Notes: generated by a model from the sequence alone, not told the origin. DNA of 5,371 nucleotides from Accumulibacter sp. (GCA_031284185.1 JAITAJ010000250.1:1-5371); one strand, 5' to 3'. Numbered from the stretch's first letter, positions 1-5,371 are shown. A program made the numbers and translations.

Positions 1-377
1 ACGAAATTTCCCAGCTCGTCCCGCACTTCGACGCGGAACACCGAGATGTTTCTGCCGCGCGACAGGCAGGTCGAACGCGCGATCAGCCGCTGCCCCTTGG
101 CCGCGCTCAGGTAGGAGATGCTGTTCGACTGGCCGACGGTGAGGCCGGCGCCGTCCCCGGTGAACAGGCGCAGGTTGGAATGCACGGCGAAGGCGAGGTC
201 GGCGAGCGTGAAGATCGCCCCGCCTTGCACGCCGCCGCCGGCATTGAGGTGCTCCGGCGTGATCGTCATGCTGCATCGCACTTCGTCCGGGGTCACCGAG
301 TCGATGACGATGCCGGCGTTCGCGGCAAAACGATCCCCGGCGAAGAAGGCGCGGATTTTTTCGATGTCGATGTCCAT
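1..377 (-). CDS. PaaI-like hotdog-fold acyl-CoA thioesterase (3' end outside window)
   Basis: Partial gene: 125 complete codons from ATG at 377 to the window edge, where the frame is still open. The family is usually about 130-150 residues, so little is missing. The protein starts MDIDIEKIRAFFAGDRFAANAG. The hotdog signature HLNAGGGVQGG (43-53) leads into IFTLADLAFAVHSN (55-68), where Asn45 and Asp60 fall at the expected catalytic positions. The central strands follow (SISYLSAAKGQRLIARS; ISVFRVEVRDELGNF). The usual HGG is QGG here (Gln51), a variant I believe occurs in part of the family. Such enzymes hydrolyse aryl- or hydroxyaryl-acyl-CoA in the cytoplasm, often as a CoA-release safeguard in phenylacetate metabolism. 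It is 2 bases after iorB with GGGAAGAG upstream, so it is likely co-translated and acts on IorAB products; that link is inference. The gene symbol is left empty because the family is broad. Confidence 0.88.
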   Translation of the reverse strand, partial: MDIDIEKIRAFFAGDRFAANAGIVIDSVTPDEVRCSMTITPEHLNAGGGVQGGAIFTLADLAFAVHSNLRLFTGDGAGLTVGQSNSISYLSAAKGQRLIARSTCLSRGRNISVFRVEVRDELGNF

Positions 378-379
378 GA

Positions 380-997
380 TCAGAGGCTCTTCCCTTTCCC
401 CGCCGCTTTCCCGAGATCGAACGCCCTGGCGTTCAGCTCGGCCAGCGCCGGCTTCCTTGCGGCGAAACGATCGACGATGCGCGCCTTCAGGGTTTCGGCG
501 CCAAAGGGCAACTCATCGGAAATGGCGCCGAGCATGATGGTGTTCACCAGCCGGAAATCGCCGAGTCCACGCGCGATCTCGCCGGCGTCGAAATCGCGGA
601 CTCTGAAGCCCTGTCCGCGCACGGCGGCCACCGGGTCGCCGGGATAGTCGAACAGACCGAACGAGACGACGGGCGGCACGAGGCGCAGGCGGTTGATCAT
701 CGCCACCCCGCCGGCCTTGCCGTTCTTTGGGCGCAGGTAATGGCTCCAGCGCATTGCCTCGGCGGCCTCGAAGCCGACGAGGATGTCGGCCTCGCCGGGA
801 GCGATTTCCGGCGACAGCACCTTGTGGCCGAAACGCACGTGCGAGGAAACCACGCCGCCGCGCTGGCTCATGCCGGCGACTTCGGTCTTCTTGACGTCGA
901 AGCCTTGCGAGAGGGCGGCTTCCGAGAGGATTTCCGAGGCGGTCATCACGCCCTGGCCGCCGATGCCGACGACCAGAATGTTGGTGGTTTGGCTCAT
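380..997 (-). CDS. iorB: Indolepyruvate:ferredoxin oxidoreductase, beta subunit (IorB)
   Basis: The gamma-type subunit of 2-oxoacid:acceptor oxidoreductases, partner of IorA in converting aryl pyruvates to arylacetyl-CoA. At 205 residues it has the usual length. Seen: an N-terminal strand and nucleotide-loop-like NILVVGIGGQG (6-16), the family hallmark TEVAGMSQRGG (38-48) followed by VSSHVRFG, an acidic DILVGFEAAEA (71-81), and VNTIMLGAIS (151-160). ATG at 997 is preferred because MSQTTNILVVG is the normal beginning and GGAAG sits 4 bases upstream. An in-frame ATG at 1021 would add eight residues, and the frame runs open to 1135 through the palindromic repeat, which is surely untranslated. 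The thioesterase begins 2 bases after the stop. IorB is normally adjacent to iorA; here they are about 2.1 kb apart. The assignment is firm. Confidence 0.95.
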   Translation of the reverse strand: MSQTTNILVVGIGGQGVMTASEILSEAALSQGFDVKKTEVAGMSQRGGVVSSHVRFGHKVLSPEIAPGEADILVGFEAAEAMRWSHYLRPKNGKAGGVAMINRLRLVPPVVSFGLFDYPGDPVAAVRGQGFRVRDFDAGEIARGLGDFRLVNTIMLGAISDELPFGAETLKARIVDRFAARKPALAELNARAFDLGKAAGKGKSL

Positions 998-1147
998 GTC
1001 GCTTCCATCGCTAAGATTCATCGTGAAACTCACTCCGGTGTGAAACCCCGCCCGTCGTAGGGGCGGGTTTGAAACCCGCCCCTGCCTGGAAGGGGAGAGA
1101 AACCTCTTCCCGATTCGTTTTGAGCGACTTCGCATGAATGCCCGCCG
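998..1147. other. 150-base intergenic gap upstream of iorB
   Basis: Besides the palindrome at 1043-1082, this gap holds an imperfect inverted repeat at about 1094-1116 (GGGGAGAG versus CTCTTCCC, one mismatch). I see no convincing -35/-10 pair on the minus strand. It is the only gap longer than 14 bases in the gene cluster, so it is where a separate iorB promoter or an RNA processing site would have to lie. Confidence 0.5.
1043..1082. repeat. GC-rich palindromic repeat between the membrane gene and iorB
   Basis: A perfect palindrome spans 1060-1082: GGGGCGGGTTT, one central G, then AAACCCGCCCC. A third arm, CCCCGCCC at 1046-1053, is also complementary to GGGGCGGG at 1060-1067 across a 6-base loop. 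Two mutually exclusive hairpins are therefore possible. From memory, this core resembles dispersed palindromes found in many proteobacterial genomes, so it is probably one copy of a multi-copy REP-like repeat. There is no T-run directly after it on either strand, so it is not a textbook intrinsic terminator, though it could stabilise an RNA end or reduce read-through into iorB. Confidence 0.75.
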
Positions 1148-2242
1148 CTAATTTCCTGCTCGGGATCGCGCGCCGGTTTCGGAATCCGTCTTTGGCGCGG
1201 AGGCGTTTCGTTTCAGGAATTCGAGATTCCAGATTTTTTCGGCATGGCTGCCGATGAACCAGAACGATGCCGCCATGAGCAGGAAGAAGACGGCCTTGTG
1301 CATGGCGTTCCAGAGGAACTCGAAATATTTCGTGTAGAGGTTGAGGAACAGGAAGGTGATGCCGAAGGCGCGCGAAGTGTAGTCGTCGTATTTCAGACCG
1401 TAGGCGATCGCCGCGATGGCCGCCAGCGCGAACGACAGGCCCCAATGCAGGAGATCGATCCGCTCGACGCGGGACCATCTGGCGGTATCTCCGTAATTAC
1501 CGAAGATCGACAGAATCCACAGGGCGATGAAAAGATAGAGCAGGCCCAGCACATAGGTGGAATGCCGGAAATCCGCCAGACGGGGGACGCGCCCGAGCCA
1601 GAAGCTGGCGCCGGTCAGCGCGAGGCCGAACAGGACGAAACGCAAGGGATAGTTCATTCCGAGGTAATAGGCGCCCCAACCGGAAGCATAGCCAGTTTCC
1701 GCGCCGAACCAGGAGGCCAGCGACAGGATGGCAAATACCCAGATGAGCCGGGAGGAGAGCGCCAGCCCCAGGGCGCCATAGACGATCGCCGCCAGCAGGA
1801 ACAGCAGTGAAAAATGGCCGCTGCCGGTATCGAGCGCCTTGCCCAGAAAAGCGACTGAACCGGCGCACAGGAGCACCCCCAGAAAGAAAATCGCCTCATT
1901 GCTGAAGACCCGGTTCGGTTTTCTGCGCCGGCGCAAAAGGCCGAGATGAAAGACGAGCGCTGCGAACAGCGCCAGACCCAGACAGCGTATGCCATCCGGC
2001 ATGTCGAAAAGCAGCTTCAGCAATTCGAGCAGGGCGCGGTCGGCAAGAACGCTGCCGACCGCGATGACGAAGCAGGCGAGGGCGACCCAGAAGGAATATT
2101 TCGCCAGCTTCTTCCAGTCGAACGGGCGAATGGTGAAACTTTGCCGTAAGCGCTCGGCCGTTTCCCGCGGGATCGTTTCTTCTTCGGCCCATTGGTCGAT
2201 GACGCGACGCAGGAATTCTCCGCGGGTTTTGTCGAGGATCAC
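1148..2242 (-). CDS. Polytopic membrane protein, DUF2157-like
   Basis: A 364-residue inner-membrane protein of unknown function. A short cytosolic-looking head (about 1-45) with FLRRVIDQWAEEETIPRETAERLRQSF resembles the amphipathic head of DUF2157 membrane proteins. About nine or ten hydrophobic segments follow, near 50-68, 86-103, 117-135, 144-160, 166-180, 198-216, 230-248, 264-284, 292-308 and 316-331. A basic patch (RRRRK, 104-108) separates the second and third. The tail is polar. The start is GTG at 2242: it overlaps the NYN stop as GTGA and has GGAG 7 bases upstream. The same frame stays open far upstream to 3337, but that stretch only shadows the NYN and iorA genes. The overlap implies translational coupling with the NYN gene. 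No transporter or enzyme motif is visible. Confidence is high for a membrane protein, moderate for the DUF2157 assignment. Confidence 0.82.
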   Translation of the reverse strand: MILDKTRGEFLRRVIDQWAEEETIPRETAERLRQSFTIRPFDWKKLAKYSFWVALACFVIAVGSVLADRALLELLKLLFDMPDGIRCLGLALFAALVFHLGLLRRRRKPNRVFSNEAIFFLGVLLCAGSVAFLGKALDTGSGHFSLLFLLAAIVYGALGLALSSRLIWVFAILSLASWFGAETGYASGWGAYYLGMNYPLRFVLFGLALTGASFWLGRVPRLADFRHSTYVLGLLYLFIALWILSIFGNYGDTARWSRVERIDLLHWGLSFALAAIAAIAYGLKYDDYTSRAFGITFLFLNLYTKYFEFLWNAMHKAVFFLLMAASFWFIGSHAEKIWNLEFLKRNASAPKTDSETGARSRAGN

Positions 2243-3111
2243 GAGTCGGCTCCGTTGAACGGTCTGCAGGAAACCCTCGTCCCCGCGATGGCGATGTGGC
2301 CTTGCGCGGCGAGCGCCTGAACGATGGCGCCGACTTCCTCGTCGGAGAGCCGTTTCTGGAAGAGGGAGGCGATGGCGTTGCCCAGCGTCTTGACGGTACG
2401 CGGTTTCGGTACTTCGGGTCGCTGCAACCACGCGCGCGCGACATCGACGCGCTCCGCCGGCATTTTGTCGGAAGGCGCCGGGGCCGGCGCCGTCGAACGG
2501 GTTTCGGTTTCGGCGGGTTCCGCCGAAGCATAGGTCACGTTGCTTCCCGCGATGGCGATGTGGCCTTGCGCGGCGAGCGCCTGAACGATGGCGTCGATTT
2601 CCTCGTCGGAGAGCCGCTTCTGGAAGAGGGAGGCGATGGCGGCGCTCAGCGTCTTGACGGTGCGGGGTTTGGGTGTCTGGGGCTGCTGTAGCCAGGCATG
2701 CGCCATGTCGATGCGCTCCGGCAGCGTTTTGGCCGCGGAGGCCCTGATCATCGGTATGTCGGTGATCGACTTGACGCGATCCGATGAGACGCCCTTGCCT
2801 TTGAGGTGGCTGATGAGGGGATCGAAGCCCGTATCTCTGGACACGATATGGAAGAAGGCCGTCGGTTCCTCCGAGGCCAGTTTTCCGATGTAGTAGGCGA
2901 TGTGGAAATCGAGAGCGTTCGGGCCGTTGCCCGATATCTTGACGTACTCGGCGTGAGAACCCAGTTGCTGGACCGACGCCGCGACGTCGACCGAAATCCT
3001 CGTCTGGTTTGCGCCGACGAAAATCAGCAAGCGGCAATGATCGCGCCGCAGCGGCTCCAGCGAGGCGGGTTGCACGTTCTCGAAGTCGATGAGCACATAA
3101 TGGGTACGCAT
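2239..3111 (-). CDS. NYN/PIN-fold nuclease-like protein with duplicated C-terminal module
   Basis: A 290-residue protein. Residues 1-120 form a NYN (PIN-like) domain, a fold known for metal-dependent RNA cleavage. Visible motifs are VLIDFENVQ (6-14), NALDFHIAYYIG (65-76) and SRDTGFDPLI (91-100). Asp9, Asp68, Asp93 and Asp97, with Asn12, match the expected acidic metal site, so it is probably active. Two copies of a roughly 64-residue module follow (131-194 and 219-282), each with PKPRTVKTL, ASLFQKRLSDEE and IVQALAAQGHIAIAG. The helix-helix-strand pattern suggests a winged-helix nucleic-acid-binding unit. A Pro/Ala/Glu-rich linker (about 196-216) joins them. Homologues I recall carry one module. 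ATG at 3111 is preceded by AGGA with an 8-base spacer; an upstream in-frame extension lies inside iorA and is not used. It sits 14 bases after iorA and overlaps the membrane gene. Its RNA target and role are unknown. The NYN call is firm; the winged-helix reading is inference. Confidence 0.85.
   Translation of the reverse strand: MRTHYVLIDFENVQPASLEPLRRDHCRLLIFVGANQTRISVDVAASVQQLGSHAEYVKISGNGPNALDFHIAYYIGKLASEEPTAFFHIVSRDTGFDPLISHLKGKGVSSDRVKSITDIPMIRASAAKTLPERIDMAHAWLQQPQTPKPRTVKTLSAAIASLFQKRLSDEEIDAIVQALAAQGHIAIAGSNVTYASAEPAETETRSTAPAPAPSDKMPAERVDVARAWLQRPEVPKPRTVKTLGNAIASLFQKRLSDEEVGAIVQALAAQGHIAIAGTRVSCRPFNGADS
2266..2457 (-). repeat. Internal duplication, C-terminal copy (NYN gene residues 219-282)
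   Basis: Second copy, in reading order, of the 64-residue module of the NYN protein. It aligns without gaps to 2530-2721 at an offset of exactly 264 bases (88 codons). By eye 49 of 64 residues match. DNA at 2282-2397 differs from 2546-2661 at about 6 of 116 positions, with 48 identical bases from 2282 to 2329. The 5' part of the module (AERVDVARAWLQRPEV) has diverged more. Confidence 0.9.
2530..2721 (-). repeat. Internal duplication, N-proximal copy (NYN gene residues 131-194)
   Basis: First copy, in reading order, of the duplicated module, beginning PERIDMAHAWLQQPQ and ending near AIAGSNVTY. It is linked to the second copy by a low-complexity stretch rich in Pro, Ala, Glu and Thr. The near identity of the DNA in the half encoding the two helices and the strand, contrasted with a more diverged start, suggests recent duplication or gene conversion limited to part of the unit. 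Confidence 0.9.
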
Positions 3112-3125
3112 GGCGTTTTTCCTGT

Positions 3126-4982
3126 TCACGCAAACTCCATCTTCGCCACCCGGATCGCCTCCGGCGCGCAGGGCTGCAAACAAAGCCCGCAGCCCGTGCA
3201 GGCGGCGGTTTCGATGCTGGCGAAGGCGAGTTCCACTTCCTTGCCGGAGGGTTTGACCGCCTTTTCGCGGCGGATGACGTGGATGGCCGGACAGCCGATG
3301 TCGACGCAGTTGCCGCAGCCGGTGCAGGCGGCCTCATCGACCTCGTAGGGCGGCCGTTTCTCGTAGGCGTCGATCAGCACGCAGGGGCGGTTGGTGATGA
3401 TGACGGACGGGCCGTCGTACTTCGTTTCCTCGCGTATCGCCTTGAAGAGCGCCGGCAGCGCGTAGGGGTCGACCACGCGGATGTGTTCGCGGGCGATGCC
3501 GAGGGCCTCCACGAGCCGGGCGAAATCGACGCGCGGCGCGGCCTCGCCGCGGATGTCGCGCCCGCTGCCGGGGTTGTCCTGCCCGCCGGTCATGCCGACC
3601 GTGCGATTGTCGAGCAAGAGCACGGTGACGTTGCCGCGGTTGTAGGCGATGTCGAGCAGACCCTGCATACCCATGTGCATGAAGGTGGAATCGCCGATGA
3701 CGGCGACGATCTTCTTCTTTTCGTCGTCCGGGCCGCGGCCCTTGTCCAGCCCGAGCGCCATGCCCATCGAGGCGCCCATCGAAATGCAGGTGTCGAGCGC
3801 GTTCCAGGGATGCCCCGCGCCCAGGGTATAGCAGCCGATGTCGCCCGCGATGGTGAGGTTTTTCAGTTGCGAGAGCGTGTAATAGACGCCCAGGTGCGGA
3901 CAGGCGGCGCACAGGGTCGGCGGACGCGGAAAGACCGGCAGCGCGGCGGAAGAGGGGAGGCTCGTGTCTTCCGGTTCCGGGAAGAGGGCGGCGAGGTGTT
4001 TTTTCAGGACGCGCGGCGGCAGTTCGCCCGCGGCGGGGAGGATGTCTTTTCCGCGCGCGGGGATGCCGGCGGCGCGGATTTCGGTTTCCACCAGCCGCTC
4101 GGTTTCCTCGACGACGACGAGGGTGCCGACTTCTTCGGCGAACGCGCGTACCTTCTCGATCGGCGCGGGGTGGGACAGGCCCAGTTTCAGGATCGGAGCC
4201 TGTGGGAAGGTTTCGCGCACGTGCATGTAGGCGGGGCCGGAAGTGACGAATCCCACACGTTTGTCCGCGCCGGGTTCCAGGCGGTTCAGGGCGCTCGTCT
4301 CGGATTCTTCCCGCAGGGCCTTTTCACGCGCGAACATTTCGGGGACGCGCTGTTGCGCGTTGGCGGGCACCATCACCCAGCGCGCCGGGTTCTTGACGAA
4401 ACCGCCGGCGGCGCGCCGGACTTCGCGCTCGCCGGGTTCGACCAGGCATTTGACATGGCAGACGCGGGTGGTGAGCCGCAGGATGACCGGGGTCTCGAAG
4501 CGTTCGGAGAGCGCGAAGGCTTCCCGCGTCATGGCGTAGGCTTCCTGTGAGTCGGCGGGTTCCAGGACGGGCAGGTGCGCGAAGCGTCCCCAGAAGCGCG
4601 AATCCTGCTCGTTCTGCGAGGAGGAAAAGCCCACGTCGTCGGTCACCGCGATCGTGAGGCCCCCGACCACGCCGGTGAGCGTGAGCGTCATCAGCGCGTC
4701 GGCGGCGACGTTCAGGCCGACGTGCTTCATTGCGCAAAAGCTGCGCGCCCCGGCGATGGAAGCGCCGATGGCGACTTCGAGCGAGACCTTTTCATTGACC
4801 GACCATTCGGCGTAGAGATCGGGATAGCGGGCGAGGTTCTCCAGGATTTCCGTGGAGGGAGTGCCCGGATAGGCGGCGGCCACGCGCGCGCCCGCGTCCC
4901 ACACGGCGCGGGCGATGGCCTCGTTGCCGGACATCAGCAGGCGGGAAGCGGGAGGCGGGATGGAGGATCGGCTGGCGCTCAA
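3126..4982 (-). CDS. iorA: Indolepyruvate:ferredoxin oxidoreductase, alpha subunit (IorA)
   Basis: Catalytic subunit of the oxygen-sensitive cytoplasmic enzyme that decarboxylates aryl pyruvates (indolepyruvate, phenylpyruvate, hydroxyphenylpyruvate) to arylacetyl-CoA while reducing ferredoxin (EC 1.2.7.8). The 618-residue length fits the family. Seen in order: an N-terminal pyrimidine-binding-type domain with YPGTPSTEI (38-46); a middle domain; a thiamine-diphosphate domain with CAACPH (358-362 and following H), GDIGCYTLG (380-388) and IGDSTFMHMG (429-438), then LLDNRTVGMTG (about 456-466); and a C-terminal two-cluster ferredoxin domain with cysteines 553, 556, 559, 564 and 595, 598, 601, 605. 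The start is TTG at 4982, chosen because GGAGG lies 9 bases upstream. The first internal ATG (4934, residue 17) has no ribosome binding site and would cut into the lead-in to LMSGNEAIARA. The stop is 14 bases before the NYN gene. Unusually, iorB does not follow directly. The product call is secure; the preferred aryl substrate is not visible. Confidence 0.96.
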   Translation of the reverse strand: MSASRSSIPPPASRLLMSGNEAIARAVWDAGARVAAAYPGTPSTEILENLARYPDLYAEWSVNEKVSLEVAIGASIAGARSFCAMKHVGLNVAADALMTLTLTGVVGGLTIAVTDDVGFSSSQNEQDSRFWGRFAHLPVLEPADSQEAYAMTREAFALSERFETPVILRLTTRVCHVKCLVEPGEREVRRAAGGFVKNPARWVMVPANAQQRVPEMFAREKALREESETSALNRLEPGADKRVGFVTSGPAYMHVRETFPQAPILKLGLSHPAPIEKVRAFAEEVGTLVVVEETERLVETEIRAAGIPARGKDILPAAGELPPRVLKKHLAALFPEPEDTSLPSSAALPVFPRPPTLCAACPHLGVYYTLSQLKNLTIAGDIGCYTLGAGHPWNALDTCISMGASMGMALGLDKGRGPDDEKKKIVAVIGDSTFMHMGMQGLLDIAYNRGNVTVLLLDNRTVGMTGGQDNPGSGRDIRGEAAPRVDFARLVEALGIAREHIRVVDPYALPALFKAIREETKYDGPSVIITNRPCVLIDAYEKRPPYEVDEAACTGCGNCVDIGCPAIHVIRREKAVKPSGKEVELAFASIETAACTGCGLCLQPCAPEAIRVAKMEFA

Positions 4983-4990
4983 GGTTGTGT

Positions 4991-4996
4991 TCCTCC
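4991..4996 (-). promoter_or_regulatory. Ribosome binding site that fixes the TTG start of iorA
   Basis: On the minus strand GGAGGA ends 8 bases before TTG at 4982-4980. It is the best Shine-Dalgarno match in the window. The alternative ATG at 4934 is preceded by a pyrimidine-rich CTCCCGCTTCCCGCCTG stretch with no such site, so the TTG start is preferred. Confidence 0.75.
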
Positions 4997-5095
4997 GGGT
5001 GAATGGTCCTGGCCTTCGTCCGCCGCGATCCCAGGCGGTGGGCGGGAAACGGACGGATCGTTTCAGGAGACGCTTTTCTATACCTAGTCAGGGGG

Positions 5096-5206
5096 CAGTG
5101 GACAGAGGACAGTGGTTTGAGAGGACAGAGGACAGGGGGGCTTGCGGCGCTGTCGCGCCGGATGGGATGGAAAAACCGAGCGCTCGGTTTTGCCGTCCTC
5201 TGTCCC
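5096..5206. repeat. Composite repeat: GGACAGAGGAC units in direct and inverted order
   Basis: GGACAGAGGACAG occurs at 5100-5112 and again at 5123-5135. The inverted form GTCCTCTGTCC lies at 5195-5205, so 5123-5133 and 5195-5205 form an 11-bp terminal inverted pair. Inside are two smaller hairpins: CGGCGC/GCGCCG with a TGTC loop (5145-5160) and a perfect palindrome (5172-5191). No transposase gene is present. The arrangement resembles a small non-autonomous, MITE- or REP-like unit, but its identity is inferred. Confidence 0.7.
5172..5191. terminator. Perfect palindrome AAAACCGAGC/GCTCGGTTTT, possible bidirectional terminator
   Basis: Twenty bases are perfectly self-complementary. As RNA it folds to an 8-bp stem with a GCGC loop, and on either strand the stem is flanked by A's before and T's after, as in a short intrinsic terminator. 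The GC part of the stem is only four pairs, so it may be weak. It could shield iorA from read-through by an upstream gene outside the window, or simply be the core of the surrounding repeat. Confidence 0.3.
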
Positions 5207-5234
5207 TTGAATCCAAAAAGTAATGTTTCAAGGG
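5204..5234. repeat. Inverted repeat CCCTTGAA/TTCAAGGG
   Basis: Eight-base perfect arms at 5204-5211 and 5227-5234 flank a 15-base AT-rich spacer. It abuts and slightly overlaps the inverted GTCCTCTGTCC arm, so it may belong to the same composite element or be a dyad-type operator. No known regulator consensus is recognised. Confidence 0.5.
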
Positions 5235-5324
5235 AACGCTGAACAAGTGAGCAAATAGAAGAAGAAGAGAGTCAGACAAGGATTGAGACGGCGAATATGA
5301 CTTAGCCCGCGTAGCCCGGACTCG

Positions 5325-5358
5325 TAGGTTGGACAAGGCCGCAGGCCGCCGTCCAACG
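5325..5358. repeat. REP-like palindrome GTTGGAC...GTCCAAC
   Basis: Seven-base arms GTTGGAC (5328-5334) and GTCCAAC (5351-5357) enclose a second stem GGCC-GCA-GGCC (5337-5347). The pattern 'GTAGGTTGGA...CCAAC' is of the type commonly dispersed in betaproteobacterial intergenic regions. It is preceded by two TAGCCCG copies (5303-5309 and 5312-5318), perhaps remnants of a further repeat family. Confidence 0.6.
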
Positions 5359-5371
5359 GTCGTGAAAATGC

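Larger units (their letters stand above)
4983..5371. other. 389-base non-coding, repeat-rich region upstream of iorA
   Basis: No open frame here looks like a gene: those on both strands translate to low-complexity, repeat-derived sequence and lack ribosome binding sites. On the minus strand, 5082-4983 is the probable iorA leader. The only promoter-like candidate is TATAGA (5082-5077) with a weak CTGTCC 17 bases upstream, at most half matches to sigma-70 consensus. Bases 5096-5234 are packed with direct and inverted repeats, 5235-5300 is more AT-rich without clear signals, and 5303-5358 holds a further palindromic repeat. Confidence 0.65.

Noticed and set aside
118..647. Plus-strand open frames opposite the thioesterase and iorB
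   Set aside because: Their translations have no recognisable domain, and the minus-strand products carry clear family signatures.
998..1135. N-terminal extension of iorB through the palindromic repeat
   Set aside because: It adds 46 residues absent from the family, encodes repeat-derived sequence, and a ribosome binding site sits before ATG at 997.
2243..3337. Long open extension upstream of the membrane-protein gene, in the same frame
   Set aside because: It overlaps the NYN gene and the end of iorA on the same strand, and its translation is low-complexity and Arg/Pro-rich with no domain. It reflects GC-rich codon bias; the real start is GTG at 2242.
3279..4550. 423-codon open frame on the plus strand opposite iorA
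   Set aside because: It is a mirror of iorA codon structure, Gly/Ala/Asp/Arg-rich without motifs, and iorA is unambiguous on the other strand.
5077..5105. Possible sigma-70 promoter for iorA (TATAGA with CTGTCC 17 bases upstream)
   Set aside because: It has only 4 of 6 and 3 of 6 consensus matches. It is mentioned under the intergenic region but is too weak to list as a promoter.
5096..5140. CRISPR-like spaced direct repeats
   Set aside because: There are only two short copies (13 bases), 23 bases apart, with a third inverted copy and no cas genes. This is a composite inverted repeat and not an array.
5088..5336. 82-codon minus-strand frame upstream of iorA, and overlapping plus-strand frames (4915-5242)
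   Set aside because: They translate the repeat units and hairpins, and have no ribosome binding site or family resemblance.

Overview
The window is a GC-rich stretch whose five recognisable genes all lie on the minus strand, so transcription runs from high to low coordinates. Codon use, GC-rich wobble positions, short intergenic gaps and dispersed palindromic repeats of the 'GGGGCGGGTTT...AAACCCGCCCC' kind suggest a proteobacterium. My best guess is a betaproteobacterium of the Rhodocyclales or Burkholderiales type, but this is inferred from style and not from a marker gene.

Layout in transcription order: (1) 5371-4983, a 389-base non-coding region rich in inverted and direct repeats. (2) 4982-3126, iorA, the large thiamine-diphosphate/iron-sulfur subunit of indolepyruvate:ferredoxin oxidoreductase, starting at TTG behind a strong Shine-Dalgarno. 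(3) 3111-2239, a NYN/PIN-fold ribonuclease-like protein with a tandemly duplicated C-terminal winged-helix-like module. (4) 2242-1148, a polytopic membrane protein resembling DUF2157 proteins, whose GTG start overlaps the preceding stop. (5) 1147-998, a 150-base gap with a GC-rich palindromic repeat. (6) 997-380, iorB, the small subunit of the same oxidoreductase. (7) 377 to the window edge, a PaaI-like hotdog acyl-CoA thioesterase, cut off at its C-terminus.

The metabolic theme is oxidation of aromatic 2-oxo acids (indolepyruvate, phenylpyruvate, 4-hydroxyphenylpyruvate, made by transamination of Trp, Phe and Tyr). IorA and IorB would convert them to arylacetyl-CoA, CO2 and reduced ferredoxin, and the thioesterase could release CoA from stalled or excess acyl-CoA.

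The striking point is architectural. The two subunits of one enzyme, normally encoded side by side, are separated by a NYN nuclease gene and a membrane-protein gene with no evident link to the pathway, followed by a palindromic repeat. I see no complete mobile element, CRISPR array, tRNA or rRNA. The strongest candidates for something undescribed are the inserted NYN/membrane pair, the near-identical internal duplication in the nuclease, and the nested repeats upstream of iorA.
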